A DNA stretch of 64,000 nucleotides from Acetobacterium sp. (GCA_028692885.1 JAQUWM010000004.1:1-64000), one strand, 5' to 3'. Positions 25,714-35,107 are shown, counted from the first letter of the stretch. Notes: generated by a model from the sequence alone, not told the origin. Numbers and translations: made by a program.

Positions 25714-28029
25714 CTAATTTGTCAATCCGATTGTCTTGAGGATATTATAACCTGATCGCCTTTCCCTGCCTTCCAATGGATAAGCATGCATGACGATCAT
25801 TGGATTAAAATTCAGCTCGATAATTCCAAAATTTGAATCGGGATCAGTGTCGTCTTCAAGGATCATATCAACACCGCAGAATTTCGCCTTAAAAACACTG
25901 GCCGCCTTTAAGGCAATCGCAGCAAAATAAGGGTGCATTTTCTCAGTGACATCAATGCTATCGCCACCGGTGCTGATATTGGAATTCCCCCTTAAAAAAA
26001 TCATTTCCTCATTTTGCGGGATTGACTGACTGGTAAGTCCCTGTTTATTGAGAAACATCAGTGACTGCTCATCCAGTTCAATTTTTTTAAGTGGGCTGGT
26101 ATATCCATCCCCCCGATAGGGATGTTTGTTTTTTTCTTCAATCAGTTGCAAGATGGTCGAAAACCCATTGCCAACCACATTGGCCGGGCGACGGTGTAAT
26201 ACGGCGACAACCTCATTTCCGATGATCAGAAAACGGTATTCAAGACCAGGTAAATAATCTTCGATTAGAATCGTATCGTCATATTCAAATGCAATCTGAG
26301 CGCCCCTTAGCAGTTCATCCAGAGTTCCACCCTGATCAAAAATACAGATTCCCAGACCAAAATTAGTGGATTTAGGCTTGATCACAACTTTTTTGCCAAT
26401 GTACTTAGCCAGTTTTTGTTTTGCTTCCAGAAAAGAGAAGTATTCTTCTCCACCCGGAACCGGCAAACCATTTTCTTGCAGAATTTTTTTTGTGACCACC
26501 TTATTTTCCATCAGCAGTGGTGTAATATAGTTATCAGCACTGGTTTTTGTCGCTTGTTTGACATATTCCTGGTGTCCGTTCTTCTCCAGTCGAACGATAT
26601 TGTCCGCCACATCCATGGGGATCACTTTTATCCCCCTTGTCAACGCTTCTTTGATTAAAATCTGAGTGGACATTTCCCATTTCTCAAAACCTTTCAACCG
26701 GTAGTGATCGGCATCAGACAGTTTTTTATACCTTTCAGCCATTTCCAGATTAGCACCAAGACAACCTTTTTCCTGCATTAATAATTTCAATCGGTGGGCA
26801 TAAGTTATTTCTGGATTTCTTACTCGATTTTGCATTACCTTAATACACTGCTCCTGTTTTAAATCCAAATACGCATTAACCTCAGCCACCTTATCGAGAA
26901 TATCCTCGGCCCAGGCTGTTTTAAGGGTCCAATGACGATGATCGAGCAATTCCAGATCTGCTTCAAGCCCATGTTCAGCTACCGCTATCTCATTAATAAG
27001 CGCTTCCTGTTGCCAGGTATCAAAAAACTCTTCACCTTCTAATAATAGAAAGAGCATAAATATATTCATAAACTCCAAATCAATTTTTGCTATCCCACAT
27101 TTATCAAAAACATTGAGATCGATCGTGCGAATTTCCAGATATTGGATGCCATCCTGTGCTAACGAATCCAGAACATTATGATAATCTTTTGGTTTTAAAC
27201 GGATCTGCGCATAGAGTTCTTTTGCTTCGGATATATCCCCCCGCGCGATAAATTCATTGACGCTACTGATATATTCTTTGGTCGAACGATAATCTGGATA
27301 GAGGTCAATTTCATTCTTATAGCCACTGCAACTACCATTTCTAGCGGAGATTCCACCACGACTGAGATAGGTTTCATTCCCACATTTTTCCATGCATTGC
27401 AGACATTCTTCAATGTATGAATTATGCAAACCGGGAGTACATCCCATTAAATAGATAATCAGCCAGCGATAGCGTAAAAAGTTTCGTAAGACTTTTAAGT
27501 AAATACGATCTTTAAATTCCTTGTAGGTTTCATCAACGTCCAACGCTTCCCAAATGGTCGTTAAAAACTCTTCACCAAAAGAAAAATTATAATGAATTCC
27601 TGAAATGAGCTGTCGCTTTCCGCCATATTTGGCCATCAGTTTTTCTCGGTATTGTCGCGCTACTTTTCCTGCTTCCCCTTGATAAGTAGCAATCGGTATC
27701 AGATTATCATCAGGAATATCACAGGGCATCGAGTAAGGCCAGAAAAGTTCGTTTTTTTCGCCTATTTCGGTAATTGCAATATCGGTCAGCGCTTCCAGAA
27801 AATCATAGGTTTCCTCAACCGAATAAAAAACCGGTGTAACCAGTTCGATCTGGCTTTCAGAAAAATCGGTGGTTATATATGGATTTTTAAGTTTATCTCC
27901 AAAAATCGGTGGATGTGATGTAAGTGCAAGTTTTCCTTTTTTTGTAACACGAAGCCCTTCTCGTTCTAGTCCAAATCCTGCGGTTAAAATACTTTCTGCT
28001 GTCATTTTGTTTTTTAATATTTCGATCAT
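25714..28029 (-). CDS. gshAB: Bifunctional glutamate-cysteine ligase / glutathione synthetase (GshAB, GshF)
   Basis: This 771-aa fusion makes glutathione in two ATP-dependent steps. The N-terminal 450 residues match gamma-proteobacterial-type glutamate-cysteine ligase (GLEREGLRV near the start, TDFSESQIELVTP, and the FSFGEEF and MGCTPGLHNS segments). The C-terminal part is an ATP-grasp ligase (KPKSTNFGLGI, ILIEDYLPGLEYR, IIELNFNPMIVMH), as in Streptococcus and Listeria GshF. The start at 28029 has GGAAAGG upstream, while the longer frame begins with TTG and no ribosome site. In a strict anaerobe this enzyme suggests glutathione-based oxygen or aldehyde defence. It is monocistronic and divergent from feoA. 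Confidence 0.94.
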   Translation of the reverse strand: MIEILKNKMTAESILTAGFGLEREGLRVTKKGKLALTSHPPIFGDKLKNPYITTDFSESQIELVTPVFYSVEETYDFLEALTDIAITEIGEKNELFWPYSMPCDIPDDNLIPIATYQGEAGKVARQYREKLMAKYGGKRQLISGIHYNFSFGEEFLTTIWEALDVDETYKEFKDRIYLKVLRNFLRYRWLIIYLMGCTPGLHNSYIEECLQCMEKCGNETYLSRGGISARNGSCSGYKNEIDLYPDYRSTKEYISSVNEFIARGDISEAKELYAQIRLKPKDYHNVLDSLAQDGIQYLEIRTIDLNVFDKCGIAKIDLEFMNIFMLFLLLEGEEFFDTWQQEALINEIAVAEHGLEADLELLDHRHWTLKTAWAEDILDKVAEVNAYLDLKQEQCIKVMQNRVRNPEITYAHRLKLLMQEKGCLGANLEMAERYKKLSDADHYRLKGFEKWEMSTQILIKEALTRGIKVIPMDVADNIVRLEKNGHQEYVKQATKTSADNYITPLLMENKVVTKKILQENGLPVPGGEEYFSFLEAKQKLAKYIGKKVVIKPKSTNFGLGICIFDQGGTLDELLRGAQIAFEYDDTILIEDYLPGLEYRFLIIGNEVVAVLHRRPANVVGNGFSTILQLIEEKNKHPYRGDGYTSPLKKIELDEQSLMFLNKQGLTSQSIPQNEEMIFLRGNSNISTGGDSIDVTEKMHPYFAAIALKAASVFKAKFCGVDMILEDDTDPDSNFGIIELNFNPMIVMHAYPLEGRERRSGYNILKTIGLTN

Positions 28030-28088
28030 GCGGATAACCTTTCCGTTGTCGTACAGATAATGCTGTGAACTGTACAAATTTTTTTTTA

Positions 28089-28097
28089 ATTATACCA
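28089..28097 (-). promoter_or_regulatory. Extended -10 promoter of gshAB
   Basis: On the minus strand TGG-TATAAT lies 60 bp upstream of the gshAB start. TTGAAG is present upstream but with a short spacer. Confidence 0.55.
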
Positions 28098-28216
28098 TAA
28101 AAAAGATTACTTCAAGCTAACTAATTCCCTTTGATTGCTGGGGGAATACTAAATACCATCTCTTCAAAAAACTAATTTCAATTCATAAATATTTCAATTC
28201 TTATCGGTTTATGCTA

Positions 28217-28245
28217 TTGACAATTAAAACAGATGGTGTTAGAAT
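28217..28245 (+). promoter_or_regulatory. feo operon promoter
   Basis: A perfect TTGACA (28217-28222), 17-bp spacer and TAGAAT (28240-28245) precede the two feoA genes. Confidence 0.78.
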
Positions 28246-28286
28246 ATTCTCATTAAGTTAGTATTTTCTAACTTAATGAGAATATT
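28243..28286 (+). promoter_or_regulatory. Perfect 19-bp inverted repeat overlapping the feo -10 element and start site
   Basis: AATATTCTCATTAAGTTAG (28243-28261) and its exact complement (28268-28286) are separated by TATTTT. The repeat begins inside the -10 hexamer and covers the expected transcription start. It could be an operator for an iron repressor, an mRNA 5' hairpin, or both. It is not a clean match to the Fur or DtxR boxes I know. Confidence 0.8.
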
Positions 28287-28322
28287 AATTATTAAATTTT
28301 CTAATTAATCAGGAGGAACACC

Positions 28323-28532
28323 ATGCTATTATCAATGGCAACGCCTGGAGAAAAAAACTCCATTAAAAAAATTACTGGTAAAGATACGACTCATCAATTT
28401 TTAGCGAGCCTCGGTTTTGTCGAAGGCGCTGATGTTACCGTCATATCAGAACTTTCCGGCAATATCATTTTAAATATTAAAGACACTCGGATTGCTATCG
28501 ATAAGAGCATGGCCAATCGGATTGTCGTTTAA
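28323..28532 (+). CDS. feoA: FeoA-family ferrous iron transport accessory protein (first copy)
   Basis: This 69-aa SH3-like protein assists FeoB in Fe2+ uptake. The FeoA pattern is visible: FLASLGFVEGADVTVISELSGNIILNIKDTRIAIDKSMANRI. RBS AGGAGGAAC precedes the start. It is the first gene of feoA-feoA-feoB, 10 bp before the second copy. Two consecutive FeoA genes are frequent in clostridia. Confidence 0.92.
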   Translation: MLLSMATPGEKNSIKKITGKDTTHQFLASLGFVEGADVTVISELSGNIILNIKDTRIAIDKSMANRIVV

Positions 28533-28542
28533 GGAGAAGAAC

Positions 28543-28764
28543 ATGAAAACCCTAAAATCAGTAAATTGCGGTGAGTCTACGACGGTGGTCAAACTACACG
28601 GCCAAGGCCCCATTAAACGTCGGATTATGGACATGGGTATTACTAAAGGTGTTCATATTTTTGTGCGTAAGGTTGCCCCGCTGGGTGATCCCATCGAAAT
28701 AACCGTTCTGGGTTATGAACTGAGCATCCGAAAACTGGATGCCGAATTGATTGAGGTTGTTTAA
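28543..28764 (+). CDS. feoA: FeoA-family protein (second copy)
   Basis: This 73-aa FeoA paralogue has the classic IKRRIMDMGITKGVHIFVRKVAPLGDP segment split over the central strands and ends in ELSIRKLDAELIEV. The start at 28543 (MKTLKSVNCG) follows AAGGAGAAG; an earlier in-frame ATG lies within the first feoA. It is more typical of FeoA than the first copy. It is probably translated from the same mRNA as feoB, although 187 bp with a hairpin separate them. Confidence 0.92.
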   Translation: MKTLKSVNCGESTTVVKLHGQGPIKRRIMDMGITKGVHIFVRKVAPLGDPIEITVLGYELSIRKLDAELIEVV

Positions 28765-28811
28765 GTCATTATTTAATGGTCATATTCAGCTCGATCGACT
28801 ATTTCTGGTGA

Positions 28812-28852
28812 AGATAATCGATTTTTGATCCCAATCATCAGATCGATTATCT
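28812..28852 (+). promoter_or_regulatory. Hairpin between feoA and feoB
   Basis: An 11-bp inverted repeat (AGATAATCGAT at 28812-28822, complement at 28842-28852) with a 19-nt loop lies in the 187-bp gap before feoB. No T-run follows. It may set relative expression or mark a second regulatory site. Confidence 0.5.
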
Positions 28853-28951
28853 ATTTGAAATCAGGTTTATTTATACTTATCGACAGCATTTGCTGTTAAT
28901 TTTTTGCTGCCAATGTTAGTTAAAGCTACCAATTGTAAGAGGAGAGTTTAT

Positions 28952-31096
28952 ATGAATTTAAAAATAGCATTAGTTGGAAACCCCAACTGCGGTAAAACAA
29001 CCATGTTTAATGCCCTCACCGGCAGTTCCCAGTATGTTGGAAATTGGCCCGGAGTAACCGTTGAAAAAAAATCCGGAAAGTTGAAAAATCACAACGAGAT
29101 CGAAATTATCGATTTACCGGGTATCTATTCCCTTTCGCCCTATACCCTGGAAGAAGTTATTTCCCGAAACTATCTGCTCACTGAAAAACCAGATGTCATT
29201 ATCAATATTGTCGACAGCAGCAATATTGAGCGTAATTTATACCTGACCACGCAATTGCTGGAAATCGGTATTCCCATGATTCTAGCCTTGAACATGACCG
29301 ATATCGTCCGAAAAAAAGGGGATATCATTAATATTAACGCCCTTTCCAAACGACTGGGATGTGAGGTGATCGAAACATCTGCCATCAAAAGCGAAGGCTG
29401 TGCTGAGGTTGCTCAGAAAGCTATTGCATTGGCCAAAACCAGACAAAAACCTCGACCTCTTCAGCTGTTTTCCAGTGAAGTCGAAGAAACCCTTCAACAG
29501 ATTGAAGTGATTATTCAAGAAAACAAGGTCGTGGATAATGCCAATTTTTATGCCATCAAACTCTTTGAGCGTGATGAAAAAGTCTTGGAGCAACTCAAGC
29601 TTAGTGAACCTAACCTGGAAAAGATCACCACTCTGATTGAAGCCTGTGAAAAAATTATGGATGACGACAGCGAGAGTATTATTACTTATGAACGTTATCA
29701 GACAATCAGCCGGATTGTCTCAGACACGATTAAGAAAAAAGCAAGCACCGGTATGACCACCTCGGACAAAATCGACCGGGTCGTCACCAATCGCTTCCTG
29801 GCCCTTCCAATTTTTGCCGGAATTATGTTTCTGATGTATTTTGTTTCCGTCTCTACGGTTGGTGCCTGGGTTACCGACTGGACCAATGATGTTCTTTTCG
29901 GTGAAATCATCACCCCCGGAATTGAAGGATTTCTTTTATCCATTGGCACTGCGAATTGGCTGAACTCGTTGATTCTTGACGGCATCATTGGCGGAGTTGG
30001 TGCTGTCTTAGGTTTTGTGCCACAGATGTTTGTGCTCTTCCTTTTTCTTGCTATCCTTGAAGACTGCGGTTACATGGCTCGGGTTGCCTTTATTATGGAT
30101 CGTGTTTTTAGAAAATTCGGACTTTCAGGAAAATCTTTTATTCCCTTGCTAATTGGAACCGGCTGTAGTGTTCCCGGGATCATGGCCTCCCGAACCATCG
30201 AGAACGAACGGGATCGGAAGATGACCATTATGACCACTTCCTTTATTCCCTGCTCAGCTAAACTTCCAATCATCGCGCTGATTGCTGGGGCCTTATTCCC
30301 GGGATCGGTTTGGATTGCTCCGTCAGCCTATTTTATCGGAGTAGCGGCGATTATTGTTTCCGGTATCATTTTAAAGAAAACGCGCGGATTCACTGGAGAT
30401 CCTGCTCCCTTTATTATGGAACTGCCAACCTATCATACTCCCGGGGCTAAAGGTGTCCTGATTCATATGTGGGAACGCGGTAAATCCTTTATTAAAAAAG
30501 CTGGAACGGTTATTTTTGTAGCTAGTATCACCATCTGGTTCTTAAGCTCTTTTAATTGGGCGCTGGAAATGGTGGCTACCGGTGATTCAATCCTCGCCTC
30601 GATAGGTATGATTATTGCTCCCCTATTCACTCCCTTAGGTTTTGGCAACTGGGAGGCAAGCGTTGCAACCATTACCGGTCTTATTGCCAAGGAAACTGTG
30701 GTCAGTACCTTTGGGGTGCTCTTTGGCTTTGCTGAAGTTGCTGAAGATGGCACCGAAATCTGGCCGCTGCTACAGCTGTCATTCACCCAATTGTCAGCTT
30801 TTTCCTTCCTGATATTTAATCTGCTTTGTGCACCCTGTTTTGCCGCCATTGGTGCCATTCACCGGGAAATGGGAAATGCCAAATGGACACTGATTGCCGT
30901 CGGTTATCAAACCGCCTTTGCCTATACCATTTCATTGATTATCTATCAGCTGGGTTTATTTTTTACTGGCCATGGATTTGGATTTGGCACCGTAATGGCT
31001 CTAATGATGGTGGTTACCCTTCTTTATCTACTGTTTCGAAAACCAATACTAAAAGTAAAACCCGGGCAACGGCTTACAGTCGTTAAAGAGGTTTGA
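28952..31096 (+). CDS. feoB: Ferrous iron transport protein B
   Basis: This 714-aa membrane GTPase imports Fe2+. The N-terminal G domain has G1 GNPNCGKTT (9-17), G2 near VTVEKK, G3 DLPG (54-57), G4 NMTD (114-117) and G5 SAIKSEG. It is followed by the helical GDI-like domain and two Gate regions with many membrane helices (PLLIGTGCSVPGIMASRT with the conserved Cys, and LCAPCFAAIGA). The length is standard. The start at 28952 (MNLKIAL) follows AGAGGAGAG, and upstream in-frame starts lack a site. It is the third gene of the feo operon and is followed by a terminator. Confidence 0.96.
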   Translation: MNLKIALVGNPNCGKTTMFNALTGSSQYVGNWPGVTVEKKSGKLKNHNEIEIIDLPGIYSLSPYTLEEVISRNYLLTEKPDVIINIVDSSNIERNLYLTTQLLEIGIPMILALNMTDIVRKKGDIININALSKRLGCEVIETSAIKSEGCAEVAQKAIALAKTRQKPRPLQLFSSEVEETLQQIEVIIQENKVVDNANFYAIKLFERDEKVLEQLKLSEPNLEKITTLIEACEKIMDDDSESIITYERYQTISRIVSDTIKKKASTGMTTSDKIDRVVTNRFLALPIFAGIMFLMYFVSVSTVGAWVTDWTNDVLFGEIITPGIEGFLLSIGTANWLNSLILDGIIGGVGAVLGFVPQMFVLFLFLAILEDCGYMARVAFIMDRVFRKFGLSGKSFIPLLIGTGCSVPGIMASRTIENERDRKMTIMTTSFIPCSAKLPIIALIAGALFPGSVWIAPSAYFIGVAAIIVSGIILKKTRGFTGDPAPFIMELPTYHTPGAKGVLIHMWERGKSFIKKAGTVIFVASITIWFLSSFNWALEMVATGDSILASIGMIIAPLFTPLGFGNWEASVATITGLIAKETVVSTFGVLFGFAEVAEDGTEIWPLLQLSFTQLSAFSFLIFNLLCAPCFAAIGAIHREMGNAKWTLIAVGYQTAFAYTISLIIYQLGLFFTGHGFGFGTVMALMMVVTLLYLLFRKPILKVKPGQRLTVVKEV

Positions 31097-31150
31097 TTAT
31101 TTAATCAATCCCGTTGTGATTTAACCCCCTTCACTAGTAAGATCCTTTTT

Positions 31151-31195
31151 AAACAACCATGCGAAAGCAACAGCTTTTAACTGGTTGTTTTTTAT
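31151..31195 (+). terminator. Intrinsic terminator of the feo operon
   Basis: AAACAACCA (31151-31159) pairs with TGGTTGTTT (31182-31190), with an inner GC/AAAGC helix, and is followed by Ts. Confidence 0.78.
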
Positions 31196-31326
31196 GAATT
31201 TTGATAATAAGCCTTTGCTGAAAATAACGATCCATAGCTAAAATAGCCTGCCATTAGAAATAATCTCTTGGGATATTGAGTTAAATTAAAAAGCCTTTTT
31301 ATCTGCTTATCATTATTTTAAAAGCC

Positions 31327-32634
31327 TTATTTTATGCGAATTTCACCAGTCAGAAGTTTCTTCATCAACCCTTTTTTTAACTCCATGAAGTCTTTTCTAG
31401 CATTGTTATAAAGATCTAATGATTTTTTGAACTCCAACAATATATTGGTAATATTTTTTTGTTCAGCTATTCCTGGCAAGGGAAAAATAAAATTCTTTAA
31501 CTGCTTTAAATTGATGTTTGGTTGTGCGCCAGCAGTTCCAATCGATTTTATATAATCATAAAAATAATTACTTGAAAAAATAAAATTTAGATAGTTCTTA
31601 TCGAGTGAATTAAATAATTTTAATCTAATTATTGCTACCGCCTGATTTGTATTTGCCGGCAAATCAGTTCCTTTTACAATTGCACTTTTACCAATTGTCC
31701 CCGCAATTGAGACCAAGATGTCATGCTCCTGCATAGCTGATCTTCTTAGCTTTTGGTTACATTCAGCCGTAATTTTAGAGGTTAAGGAAATGTTGATATT
31801 ACCATTTTCATCAATATTTTCAACCTTGATAAAATTAACGCCTTTCGCTTCATAATCAAAACCAACGGTTGAAGGCGTTGTTCCCTTTGTTACTAAATGG
31901 GTAATTTCTTTAAGTGATACCACTTCCCAGGCTTTTGGCAACAACCCGATCTCGCTGTCTTTAAATTCAGCATGACCGATCCCCCGGGTCAGGAGCTTCT
32001 CGATCATCGTCTTTTTCAGGAGCTGCGTATCTTTGATAACAGCATCGAGTTTTTCAAGATGGGCATCGGTAGCAATCAGAATTTCGGCAATGCGTTGCTG
32101 TTCAAGAAGTGGCGGGAGCGGTACTCTAAAAAGTTTTAAATCCTTGGTGTTGAGATGGTTCATCGTCGTTCCAACAAAGATCCTCTTTAATCTTGTTTTT
32201 CCATGAAAAGAATTCAAGTAATAAGCCAGATAATCAGGACAAGCTAATTCTCTATTAAATCGCGAAATAATGACTGCATGGCAATTTGCGTTATCGAATT
32301 CCTTTGTTACGATGCAGGAAATACCCGCATGGCCTGATTGTATCGTCAGCATATCGCCGGCAAAAATTTTAGTCTTAGGATATTTTGCAACAAATTCCTT
32401 GTTGATTCTAACAAGACTTCCAGCCTCTATTTTATTTGCTCGGATATTTTTGCCCATTATATAGCCTGCTGCGCTTTCATCCTTTGTATAATATCGACTG
32501 GCTGCTCCGACAAAACCGTTTGCGATAAAAGGCGCAATATCATTTATTTTCACGACCTGCCATTGCTGCGGCAATACCCCAATCTCCGTCTTCCGATAGC
32601 CATCTTTTATTTGCTGCATTTCGTCACCAGTCAT
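31327..32634 (-). CDS. hsdS: Type I restriction-modification specificity subunit
   Basis: This 435-aa DNA-recognition subunit has two target recognition domains (about 20-190 and 230-400). They are separated and followed by conserved helical spacers (PLPPLLEQQRIAEILIATD and FPLPGIAEQKNITNILL). The motifs SEIGLLPKAWEVV and TEIGVLPQQWQVV mark the start of each half. It overlaps hsdM by 4 bp. The two target domains differ strongly from each other, so the site is expected to be bipartite and asymmetric. No hsdR is found in the window, and no recombinase or inverted partial hsdS is seen, so phase variation by shuffling is not indicated here. Confidence 0.93.
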   Translation of the reverse strand: MTGDEMQQIKDGYRKTEIGVLPQQWQVVKINDIAPFIANGFVGAASRYYTKDESAAGYIMGKNIRANKIEAGSLVRINKEFVAKYPKTKIFAGDMLTIQSGHAGISCIVTKEFDNANCHAVIISRFNRELACPDYLAYYLNSFHGKTRLKRIFVGTTMNHLNTKDLKLFRVPLPPLLEQQRIAEILIATDAHLEKLDAVIKDTQLLKKTMIEKLLTRGIGHAEFKDSEIGLLPKAWEVVSLKEITHLVTKGTTPSTVGFDYEAKGVNFIKVENIDENGNINISLTSKITAECNQKLRRSAMQEHDILVSIAGTIGKSAIVKGTDLPANTNQAVAIIRLKLFNSLDKNYLNFIFSSNYFYDYIKSIGTAGAQPNINLKQLKNFIFPLPGIAEQKNITNILLEFKKSLDLYNNARKDFMELKKGLMKKLLTGEIRIK

Positions 32635-34160
32635 ATTTGCTCAAAACCAAGCTGTTCTAAAAATCCATTGATGGTTTCCTTAGATATGGCCAGATCAACT
32701 TCGTTCTTTGATAGCCGGGCAATCACTGCATTAATATCGACCGCTGCTTCTTTCTTGGAGGAATCCACATACCGGGTAATATTGAGATTATAATCGTTTT
32801 TACGAATGTCTTCCAGTGTCGCCAGGGTCGCAAATTTATCCTCATCGCAGAAAGACTCATAGGCTTTTACAATATGGTCAACGGTTTCAGCCGTGAGTTT
32901 ATTTTTGTTGCCATCCTTTACAAATCCCTGAGAGGCTTCAATAAAGAGCACCTTCTGCTTCCGATCGGTCGACTTATTTTTGTTGAGAATAATCACAGCC
33001 GCTGGAATCGCTGCTCCGTAAAACAGATTCTGAGGAAAACCAATCACCGCTTCAAAGAGGTCGTCTTCCAGGATACCCCGGCGGATTCTTCTTTCTGCTC
33101 CGCCCCGAAACAGGATGCCATGAGGTACAACCACAGCCATAATCCCGTTGTCATTCAGGCAGGCCAGCATGTGCTGAACAAAAGCCAGATCGCCATAGCT
33201 GGCAGGTGCCACGCCATAGTTGAAACGACCATAGTTATTTTTTTCGGCCACTTCCCGACCCCAATTTTTCAGCGAAAAGGGCGGATTAGACAGCACCATA
33301 TCAAATTTTTTAAGCCCGCCGCCATCGATGTTCTGGGGGTTGCGAATAGCATCTCCCTTCCAGATCATGGTGCCGGAGACATCGTGGAGGAGCATATTCA
33401 GCTTAGCAATCGCCCAGGTTGTGAGGTTAGTCTCCTGGCCGAAAAGTTGAAGCTTTCGATGGTTCTGTCCCTGCGCTTTGACATATTCAATGGCCGAAAC
33501 CAGAAAACCTCCAGACCCAGTACAGGGGTCATATATTGACAAATCTTCATGCGGTTTAATAAGTTTAACCATAACGTCCTTGATCTCGGTGGGCGTATAG
33601 AATTCCCCACCCTTCTGTCCACCATCATCAGCAAACTTTTTAATCAGGTACATATAGGCATCCCCTAAAATATCGGGCGATTCCAATCCCACATTCGATA
33701 GATCCAGATCATCAAAAATCTCGATCAGCTGATTAATTTTGCTATCGGGAACCCGATCCCTGTCATTATAACTGAAGGTAGTAAGAACCCCAATCAGCTC
33801 AACGTTTCGGGGTTCCTCTTCAATCACTTTAAAGGCCTTGTCCAACTCAGCCCCGATATTTAAATTCCGATCTCTGAAATTCAACCACCGCGCTGGTCTG
33901 GGAATAAAAAAATTCTTGTAGCTAGTGGGATCTTCCAACATCTGTTCCTGCGCTTTTTTGGCGAGATGCTTGAATTTATCGGTCTTTTCCTGACGTTCTA
34001 TCAGAAACTGATCATTAATCCGTTTGAGAAACAGCATCCCGAAAATGTATTTCATGTATTGGGTAGAGCTAAGGGTTCCTCTGAGAATATCTGCGCAGTC
34101 CCATAATTTCTTCTCGAGGGTGGCCTGATCCAGCTTAGTGATTGTTTTTTCTAATACCAT
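32631..34160 (-). CDS. hsdM: Type I restriction-modification DNA methyltransferase subunit
   Basis: This 509-aa N6-adenine methyltransferase has an N-terminal helical domain (LRGTLSSTQYMKYIFGMLFLKR), GGEFYTP (185-191), the SAM-binding DPCTGSGGFL (211-220) and the catalytic NPPF (292-295). The length and motifs are complete. The 4-bp overlap with hsdS indicates a coupled pair making a methylase. A weak GGGAAACG precedes the start. Without an HsdR in the window it may act as an orphan methylase, or the nuclease subunit may be encoded elsewhere. Confidence 0.95.
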   Translation of the reverse strand: MVLEKTITKLDQATLEKKLWDCADILRGTLSSTQYMKYIFGMLFLKRINDQFLIERQEKTDKFKHLAKKAQEQMLEDPTSYKNFFIPRPARWLNFRDRNLNIGAELDKAFKVIEEEPRNVELIGVLTTFSYNDRDRVPDSKINQLIEIFDDLDLSNVGLESPDILGDAYMYLIKKFADDGGQKGGEFYTPTEIKDVMVKLIKPHEDLSIYDPCTGSGGFLVSAIEYVKAQGQNHRKLQLFGQETNLTTWAIAKLNMLLHDVSGTMIWKGDAIRNPQNIDGGGLKKFDMVLSNPPFSLKNWGREVAEKNNYGRFNYGVAPASYGDLAFVQHMLACLNDNGIMAVVVPHGILFRGGAERRIRRGILEDDLFEAVIGFPQNLFYGAAIPAAVIILNKNKSTDRKQKVLFIEASQGFVKDGNKNKLTAETVDHIVKAYESFCDEDKFATLATLEDIRKNDYNLNITRYVDSSKKEAAVDINAVIARLSKNEVDLAISKETINGFLEQLGFEQI

Positions 34161-34457
34161 CGTTTCCCTTTTTCTTTCTCTGTTTAATTGATATGATATT
34201 AATACGATATAATTCTGTCATTTTTTATAATTGTGATCAATGCTATAAGCGCTGTCCTCCAGAACTTTTAGATCTCTTTTATTTTAACCGTTTTGCCCTT
34301 AACTGGCAATTTATTTTAAGAACGCAACTAAACTCCAACAGCCTTATTGATAAAATTTCTGGGCAAGAAAATATTTTAGATGTCTATCTTACATTACCGA
34401 AAATAATTATATACTACTGAAAATAACATAAATAAAACGGAAACCTTGCGATCTTCT

Positions 34458-34486
34458 TGAAAATAGCCACAAAATAGGTTACAATC
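34458..34486 (+). promoter_or_regulatory. Promoter of rubrerythrin-like gene
   Basis: TTGAAA (34458-34463), a 17-bp spacer and TACAAT (34481-34486), 49 bp before the start codon. Confidence 0.65.
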
Positions 34487-34535
34487 AATCTCGTGGTATT
34501 TTTATTAAAACTTTATACCATATGGAGGGAAATAA

Positions 34536-34991
34536 ATGGAAAACGCATCAATTTACGAAGTGCTGCAACTGGCAATCAGCCTGGAAGAAGAAGGAACTAA
34601 ATTCTATCAGAATTGGGCTTCTCAAGCTCAGGGTAGTGTGAAAGAAACCCTGGAATGCCTGGCCCTGGATGAAGTCAAACATGCCGATTATTTTAAAAAC
34701 TTGTTTGAGGATTTAAAAGACAAACCAGCGGTTGACTACTTATTTAATGAAGAGGTGACTGCTTATTTTAAGAGTTATGCTGCTTCCGCTGCTTTTAACA
34801 GAGATCAGATAAAACTGAACTCAATTAAAGATGCTCTGGAAGAAGGAATCTTAACTGAGAAAAAATCAATTGAATATTATGAGTTTTTATCTAAATACTC
34901 AAAAGAACCGACCCAAAAAATGCTTGAAAAAATAATTGCAGAAGAAAAAGAACATCTCGTTGTTCTGGAAAAATTATTGACTGCCGTCTAA
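34536..34991 (+). CDS. Rubrerythrin-like (ferritin-fold) diiron protein without rubredoxin domain
   Basis: This 151-aa four-helix protein has two E-x-x-H motifs, Glu46-His49 and Glu137-His140, plus Glu19 and Glu113 at ferritin-like positions. This is a complete diiron ligand set. The C-terminal rubredoxin domain of classical rubrerythrin is absent; only one Cys (41) is present. Family members reduce peroxide or handle iron and oxygen stress in anaerobes. RBS GGAGGG is good. It is monocistronic, between its own promoter and a very strong hairpin terminator. Confidence 0.85.
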   Translation: MENASIYEVLQLAISLEEEGTKFYQNWASQAQGSVKETLECLALDEVKHADYFKNLFEDLKDKPAVDYLFNEEVTAYFKSYAASAAFNRDQIKLNSIKDALEEGILTEKKSIEYYEFLSKYSKEPTQKMLEKIIAEEKEHLVVLEKLLTAV

Positions 34992-35041
34992 ACTTAGAAA
35001 GATTTATGCAATTAATTGAGACCATTGGCCAAAAAACATCT

Positions 35042-35084
35042 CAGGGGCTGAGTTCTGTTTAAGCAGAACTCAGCCCCTGTTTTG
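35042..35084. terminator. Perfect 16-bp stem terminator
   Basis: CAGGGGCTGAGTTCTG (35042-35057) pairs exactly with 35064-35079 across a 6-nt loop, followed by TTTTG. It is positioned between two convergent genes. Confidence 0.85.
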
Positions 35085-35107
35085 TATTATTATACACTAT
35101 CTGACAA

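Noticed and set aside
31327..32634. Phase-variable hsdS shuffling locus
   Set aside because: No second or partial hsdS, no inverted repeats and no recombinase gene are seen nearby.
34142..34420. 92-codon plus-strand frame upstream of the rubrerythrin-like gene
   Set aside because: It starts antisense within hsdM, has no Shine-Dalgarno site and reads like random AT-rich sequence.
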